From contig JAQGHP010000723.1 of NCBI GenBank assembly GCA_028288775.1, positions 1 to 8,464 of the forward strand: a stretch of DNA of 8,464 bases, read 5' to 3'. Of this stretch, positions 4,603-8,464 are shown piece by piece (position 1 is the first letter of the stretch; each line of letters starts with the position of its first letter). Both the position numbers and the translations under genes were made by a program. The notes under the pieces were generated by a model that was given only the letters and a program-made list of their open reading frames with translations, was not told where the DNA came from and did not search any database. Source of the DNA: Phycisphaerales bacterium. GTDB taxonomy: Bacteria; Planctomycetota; Phycisphaerae; Tepidisphaerales; Tepidisphaeraceae.

Positions 4603-5613
4603 ATGGCGAAGCATACGATCGTAGGAATTCCAGGGGACGGCATCGGTCCGGAAGTGACGGCGGCGACCAGGCGGGTTCTGGCGGCGGCGGGGCTGGACGC
4701 CGAGTGGGTCGAGCTGCCAGCAGGGGCGACCGCCATCGAGCAGGGCTACGACAACGTCCTCCCCCAGCGCACGCTCGCCGCCATTCAGGCCCACAAGTTT
4801 GCGCTCAAGGGGCCGGTCACCACGCCCGTCGGGAAAGGCTTCACCAGCGTGAACGTGCAGCTCCGGAAGAAGCTGAATCTCTACGCGGCGGTGCGGCCCG
4901 TGCGCAACCTGCCGGGCGTCAACACGCGCTACCAGGGCGTGGACATCGTCATCGTGCGGGAGAACACCGAGGGCCTCTACAGCGGCATCGAAAATGAAGT
5001 GGTCCCGGGCGTGGTCACCAGCCTGAAGGTGGCGAGCGAAGGCGCGTGCATGCGGATCGCGCGCTTCGCGTTCCGCTACGCCACCCGCCGTCACCGCAAG
5101 AAACTCACCGTCTTCCACAAAGCCAACATCATGAAGCTCACGGACGGGCTGTTCCTCACCTGCGCCCGGCGGGTCAGCGAAGAAGAATACCCCAACATCG
5201 AGTACGAGGAGATGATCATCGACGCCGGGTGCATGAAGCTCGTGCAAGACCCCACGCGCTTCGACATGCTGCTCATGGAAAACCTGTACGGCGACCTGGT
5301 CAGCGACCTGTGCGCGGGACTGGTCGGCGGGCTGGGAGTCGTGGGCGGGTCCAACATCGGAGACGCCGCCGCGGTCTTCGAAGCAGTACACGGCAGCGCC
5401 CCCGACATCGCCGGGAAAGGAGTCGCGAATCCCCTTGCGCTCATCGTCAGCGCGACGATGATGCTCGACCACATGCACGAGGAGGCAATCTCGCAGAAGG
5501 TTCGCGAAGCGTACGAGGCCGTGCTGAAAGACGGCAAGTCCCTAACCCGTGACCTGGGCGGCACTGCGGGGACGGAGGAGTTCGCAGAGGCGCTCATCCG
5601 CCGGCTCAAGTAG
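4603..5613 (+). CDS. icd: Isocitrate dehydrogenase, NAD+-dependent type
   Basis: Catalyses oxidative decarboxylation of isocitrate to 2-oxoglutarate in the TCA cycle, with a divalent metal. The 336-residue product is full length for the short, IDH3-like subfamily of beta-decarboxylating dehydrogenases. Seen in order: GIPGDGIGPE (8-17); the isocitrate-loop signature S82-V-N84-V-Q-L-R88, which separates IDH from isopropylmalate dehydrogenase; LYAAVRPVR (93-101); RENTEGLYSGIE with Arg119 and Tyr126; HKANIMK with Lys173/178; the metal ligands Asp207 and ENLYGDLVSDL with Asp231 and Asp235; and HGSAPDIAGKGVANP at 263-277. Asp268-Ile269 in that last motif occupy the cofactor-selecting positions held by Lys-Tyr in NADP+ enzymes, so NAD+ use is expected. 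The frame is open far upstream, but the strong AAGGAG at 4588-4593 selects ATG 4603, where homology begins. It appears monocistronic. Homoisocitrate dehydrogenase is a less likely alternative. Confidence 0.95.
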   Translation: MAKHTIVGIPGDGIGPEVTAATRRVLAAAGLDAEWVELPAGATAIEQGYDNVLPQRTLAAIQAHKFALKGPVTTPVGKGFTSVNVQLRKKLNLYAAVRPVRNLPGVNTRYQGVDIVIVRENTEGLYSGIENEVVPGVVTSLKVASEGACMRIARFAFRYATRRHRKKLTVFHKANIMKLTDGLFLTCARRVSEEEYPNIEYEEMIIDAGCMKLVQDPTRFDMLLMENLYGDLVSDLCAGLVGGLGVVGGSNIGDAAAVFEAVHGSAPDIAGKGVANPLALIVSATMMLDHMHEEAISQKVREAYEAVLKDGKSLTRDLGGTAGTEEFAEALIRRLK

Positions 5614-5734
5614 TTGCATCGAGACGCGTCCGATAACAGCCCGTCAGCCGCGAACGTGGCCGGCCGAATTGCGCGGATTATCGATCCCCAAATCGCTTCC
5701 TTCCGGCTTAAGACGTCGATTCCAACCATGACGC

Positions 5735-5751
5735 CCGCACCGTCTGTGCGG
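5735..5751 (+). other. Small hairpin between isocitrate dehydrogenase and pilZ
   Basis: The 231-nt gap 5614-5844 contains no gene. CCGCAC (5735-5740) pairs with GTGCGG (5746-5751) around a 5-nt loop. No T tract follows, so I do not call it a terminator, and no other clear terminator for isocitrate dehydrogenase is visible. The rest of the gap looks like plain spacer, ending in an AT-richer stretch (5777-5792) before the pilZ -10 element. Confidence 0.25.
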
Positions 5752-5815
5752 CCCGGCAGAATGTCGCGCGGGCGGCAAAATTTCTCATTTTCTCTCCCGT
5801 ACCCGAGTCACGGCG

Positions 5816-5821
5816 CATAAT
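5816..5821 (+). promoter_or_regulatory. Candidate -10 element for pilZ
   Basis: CATAAT matches TATAAT at five of six positions. It would start transcription near 5828 and give a leader of about 17 nt containing AAGGAG. No clear -35 is present at 16-18 nt upstream. Confidence 0.35.
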
Positions 5822-5832
5822 TGCCGATGACC

Positions 5833-5838
5833 AAGGAG
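5833..5838 (+). promoter_or_regulatory. Shine-Dalgarno of pilZ
   Basis: AAGGAG at 5833-5838 lies 6 nt before ATG 5845. It selects that start over ATG 5827 and TTG 5821, which are in frame but would place the Shine-Dalgarno inside the coding region. Confidence 0.8.
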
Positions 5839-5844
5839 AGATTT

Positions 5845-6285
5845 ATGGTTACCGCACAACAGTTTTCTGAACTGATCCGGCTGATCCGGTCCACCTGCGG
5901 GGACGGCTCGGCCTCTTCGTCCCGCCGGGTCGAGCGGCTCGAGCATTCGGGCACCATTTCGATCCGTGCCGGCGAGACTGACAGCAGCGCGCCCGAGGAA
6001 CAGGTCACCCTCAAGGACATCTCCGCACGCGGCTTCTGCTTCCTGCACGCATCGGAGCTCGCCCGCGATACCCGCATCGTCGCCCACCTCCGCGACGACG
6101 GGGGCTCGGAGGCGGCAGTGCTTTGCAAAGTCGTCAACTGTCGCCCGCTCGCCGACGGCCACTTCGCAATCGGCGCGAGTTTCGTCCAGGTCCTCCGCGG
6201 CCGGGCCGACGAGGAGCAGCCGGAATTGCACGAGCCCTCGGACCCGGAAGACTACATGGTCGCACGCGGGAATCTCCTCGACTAA
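5845..6285 (+). CDS. PilZ domain protein, probable c-di-GMP receptor
   Basis: A small cytoplasmic single-domain protein (146 residues) expected to bind cyclic di-GMP and pass the signal to a partner, for example in motility, adhesion or exopolysaccharide control. Both halves of the PilZ ligand signature are present: the RxxxR loop as R27-R-V-E-R31, directly before the first strand, and D58-I-S60-A-R-G63, which fits the D/NxSxxG motif. The later barrel strands are visible as AVLCKVVNCR (91-100) and the typical G-x-F-x-I-G-x-x-F closing pattern (HFAIGASFV, 106-114). An N-terminal helix (about 5-16) and an acidic Glu/Asp/Pro tail (121-146) flank the domain. No membrane segment or GGDEF/EAL domain is attached. 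It appears to have its own promoter and stands alone between isocitrate dehydrogenase and the convergent methyltransferase gene, so its partner cannot be read from context. Confidence 0.9.
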   Translation: MVTAQQFSELIRLIRSTCGDGSASSSRRVERLEHSGTISIRAGETDSSAPEEQVTLKDISARGFCFLHASELARDTRIVAHLRDDGGSEAAVLCKVVNCRPLADGHFAIGASFVQVLRGRADEEQPELHEPSDPEDYMVARGNLLD

Positions 6286-6301
6286 ACCTGCATCGCCCGC
6301 T

Positions 6302-8464
6302 TTAATGCGCTCCGCGCCCCCCGCCCGCCCACGCCAAACGGCCTTCGTTCGCTTCAACGGTGATAGCTTCCAGCGCCCGCCGCAGCGCCGGGTCTGGTAC
6401 GAACGCGCGCAGTGGCGCGAGACCGACCGCAATCCCATCGTCCACACGTCGTTCCCAACCCTCGGGCGGCCTGGCCTCGATGCGCCGTAGTATCGGCGCG
6501 ACGTTCTCTCGCGTGGCCCAGTCATGGGCTATCAAAACCATTTCACGTTTCAATCCCAGCGCCCAGTAAGGCGGCCGCTTGCGGTACAGGCGCACATGCC
6601 ACGGGAAGAATGCTCCGGCCATGAACCGTTCGAGCCCGCCTACTTGCGATTCGATTTCGGCAGCCGCCGGTTCGCCGGCGTGGCGCGCGATCTCCTCGCG
6701 GAGTTCATCGAGCAAGTCCTCATCCGCCGGGAGCAAGCGGAGCACGCGCCCCGCGCCTCCGCCCTTCCATCGACCAAGCAGAAGGCCGACCGCATAGCTC
6801 ACCCACCGCCGGGCGAGGTCCAGGCGATCGAAGGAAACTTCGTCACCCTCCGCGTCTGGCCCGGCCGGGGGCATCCCATATAGATCGCACACCCCCGCGT
6901 CGATCTCCCGTTCGAGGTCGGACATTTGTCGCTGGGCGTCAGAGCAAATTTCCTCGGCGTTCGCCCAGGGCATTGGCGATAGGAAATCCGTAGTCGTTTC
7001 GTCGAATGTATCCTGCGCCTGCCGCAGCGCGATCGCCTTGGTGGCCAGAGCCCCCAACGCCTCGGGTACGCGCGCCGGCACGGGCAGTTCTGCCAAATCA
7101 CCGACTTGAAAATTGACAGTAGGATTGATGACGCCCAGCAATCGGCCGGCGACGGACGAATTCAACACCGCCAGCATCCCCGGCACATCCACCGGGAAAA
7201 GCGAAGAGCCCGCTACGTCGAATATCGCGCCGACCTCAAGTCGGCGGGCGCTGAATTGCCCGCTGGTCAGGTACGACCACGCGACTCCGCCGCGGCCGTA
7301 AAAGGCGGTGTTCTTCGCCACCCATTTCCATTCGCCCCCGAGGTACGGATAGCGCCGCGCGATCGACTCCTTGATCTCCCGCCCATCGTCCTCCCAGTTC
7401 ACTCGATGCCGGGGCGCTTCGTACCAGCGGCGGAATTGCCCGCCCTTCGTATAGGGGAACCATCGCGCGGGGCCGGCCCGCGCCGGCACATCCGTAGAGG
7501 TTGCCTCGACCTCCCACCAATATCGAACGAAGCGCAGGTTGTCGGTCGTCGCCAGCCCCTGCCGCGGCGGCGCGACGGAAGCGAGCCGTGGGAATTCGGC
7601 GAACACGCGGCGGAGGGACGGCCCCACCCAATAGGCCCAAGACCGACGCGGCAAATTGAAAAGGGCTTCCTGGCCGATGCGGAACACGCGCTCGGCCGCC
7701 CCATCGCTCAGCGCGGCGGCGAGCATCCGTTCCTTCTCCCCCGCCGGCACGTCCACCAACCGCACCGCGCTCACAGTTTGCCGGGTGCGGGTCCCTGAGT
7801 CGCTCTCCTTCCGCAGCGTACACGCGACGGTCTGCAACGTCCCCGGATTCCCCAGGCCGAAAAGCCCCGGCCCGAAATGCACCAGCGACTCGACGGCAGC
7901 ACGCTCCCCAATGCGCCATCGCAGTTTCTCGTACGAGCCGATGAACATGAATGACTGCATCACGAGCAGCCCCGCCCGGCCGCCTTCACGGAGAAAGGCG
8001 AGCGCGCGGTCGAGAAAGCATGCGTACAGGTCGCGCCAGGCAGAGGGGAACCGCCGTTTCATCCGCGCGACATGCGTGGCCGGGAGATTGCGCGCCGATA
8101 CGTAGGGCGGGTTGGTCACCACCACGTCAAACGTCCCATCCCATCGGCGGGCAATTTCCGGATCAAACAGACTATCCGCCTGCCGCAAGTTCCACTGGTT
8201 TTCGGACAGTGAGATGCCCGCCTTCATCTCCAGCGAAGCGCGGGCGAGTCGAAGGGCGACGGGGTCGATGTCGGCCCCGAATAGGTTGTTTCGCAGCACG
8301 GAACACGCGATGTCCGCTTCGCGCTCGACTGACGGGGCCCCAGGCCAGCCGGGCTGCCCTGCCCGCGTGATCTCCTCGTGGTACATCCGCGCGAGCATAT
8401 CGAACGCGACCAGCCCGAAGTTCATCGTCCCGCACGCGGGATCGAGGACGCGCAGATCGCGGGC
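6302..8464 (-). CDS. PglX/Eco57I-type adenine-specific DNA methyltransferase, 5' end beyond window
   Basis: The C-terminal 720 residues of a large N6-adenine DNA methyltransferase (COG1002 type, PglX-like). The frame is open to the right edge, so ATG 8425 is not the start: it falls inside SAM-binding motif I. Visible: motif I LDPACGTMNFG (DPACGT encoded at 8426-8443), motif II GADIDPVALRLA, motif III RQADSLF, catalytic motif IV TNPPY (NPPY encoded at 8102-8113), then GGRAGLLVMQSFMFIGSYEKLR. The downstream specificity-type region has the conserved run GLATTDNLRFVRYW, WFPYTKGGQFRRWY, VNWEDDG, AWSYLTSGQFSAR, IFDVAGSSLFP and NPTVNFQVGDLAELPVP. A helical C-terminal part follows, with WVSYAVGLLLGRW and LYRKRPPYW. 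These match BREX-1 PglX and related type IIG/IIL enzymes, usually about 1,100-1,250 aa, so several hundred N-terminal residues are missing. Motif I has Met where the second Gly of DPACGxG is usual. The stop lies 16 nt from the pilZ stop. BREX versus solitary restriction-modification cannot be decided here. Confidence 0.92.
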   Translation of the reverse strand, partial: ARDLRVLDPACGTMNFGLVAFDMLARMYHEEITRAGQPGWPGAPSVEREADIACSVLRNNLFGADIDPVALRLARASLEMKAGISLSENQWNLRQADSLFDPEIARRWDGTFDVVVTNPPYVSARNLPATHVARMKRRFPSAWRDLYACFLDRALAFLREGGRAGLLVMQSFMFIGSYEKLRWRIGERAAVESLVHFGPGLFGLGNPGTLQTVACTLRKESDSGTRTRQTVSAVRLVDVPAGEKERMLAAALSDGAAERVFRIGQEALFNLPRRSWAYWVGPSLRRVFAEFPRLASVAPPRQGLATTDNLRFVRYWWEVEATSTDVPARAGPARWFPYTKGGQFRRWYEAPRHRVNWEDDGREIKESIARRYPYLGGEWKWVAKNTAFYGRGGVAWSYLTSGQFSARRLEVGAIFDVAGSSLFPVDVPGMLAVLNSSVAGRLLGVINPTVNFQVGDLAELPVPARVPEALGALATKAIALRQAQDTFDETTTDFLSPMPWANAEEICSDAQRQMSDLEREIDAGVCDLYGMPPAGPDAEGDEVSFDRLDLARRWVSYAVGLLLGRWKGGGAGRVLRLLPADEDLLDELREEIARHAGEPAAAEIESQVGGLERFMAGAFFPWHVRLYRKRPPYWALGLKREMVLIAHDWATRENVAPILRRIEARPPEGWERRVDDGIAVGLAPLRAFVPDPALRRALEAITVEANEGRLAWAGGGRGAH

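Noticed and set aside
4495..5478. Reverse-strand open frame (327 codons) opposite isocitrate dehydrogenase
   Set aside because: Antisense to a clear IDH gene. The His/Asp/Val-rich composition is the usual shadow of GC-rich coding DNA, and no Shine-Dalgarno or motif was seen.
5735..5751. Hairpin CCGCAC/GTGCGG as a terminator for isocitrate dehydrogenase
   Set aside because: It is only 6 bp, 120 nt past the stop codon, and not followed by a T tract.
8172..8425. ATG 8425 as the true start of the methyltransferase
   Set aside because: The frame continues in coding sequence to 8464, and the residues before this Met are the first half of SAM motif I (LDPACGT), so the gene begins outside the window.

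Overview
The window is GC-rich bacterial DNA with strong third-position GC bias. It looks like a Planctomycetota chromosome, possibly Phycisphaerae-like. This placement is inference. It rests on the style of the zinc-ribbon/multi-TM protein, the Ala/Pro-rich tail on ribosomal protein S2, and two different 7-nt tandem repeats between genes, a kind of filler I recall from planctomycete genomes. No rRNA, tRNA, CRISPR array, transposase or integrase was seen.

Layout, left to right. (1) 1-1940: a translation block, rpsB (ribosomal protein S2) then tsf (EF-Ts), both forward. Each gene is followed by an intrinsic terminator, and the two hairpins are near-copies of each other. pyrH and frr, which often follow tsf in bacteria, are absent. 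(2) 1941-3031: two small reverse-strand genes encoding secreted or envelope proteins. A signal-peptide coiled-coil protein comes first, followed 26 nt later by a lipoprotein. They converge on tsf. The spacer between them is a heptamer repeat that also supplies the lipoprotein's Shine-Dalgarno. (3) 3046-4365: a divergent forward gene for a zinc-ribbon plus six-helix membrane protein of unknown role. (4) 4366-5613: a structured intergenic region, then a complete NAD+-type isocitrate dehydrogenase whose ribosome-binding site sits in one arm of a perfect hairpin. (5) 5614-6285: a small stand-alone PilZ (c-di-GMP receptor) gene. (6) 6302-8464: on the reverse strand, the C-terminal 720 residues of a large PglX/Eco57I-type adenine DNA methyltransferase. 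It enters from the right edge and converges on pilZ.

The genes do not form a single pathway. The left part is housekeeping (translation, TCA cycle) with small lineage-specific envelope genes between. The right edge may be the border of a phage-defence locus (BREX-like or type IIG/IIL restriction-modification), but the partner genes that would decide this lie outside the window. The observations most worth a second look are the RBS-sequestering hairpin before isocitrate dehydrogenase, the twin terminators around tsf, the two heptamer repeats, and the altered motif I of the methyltransferase.
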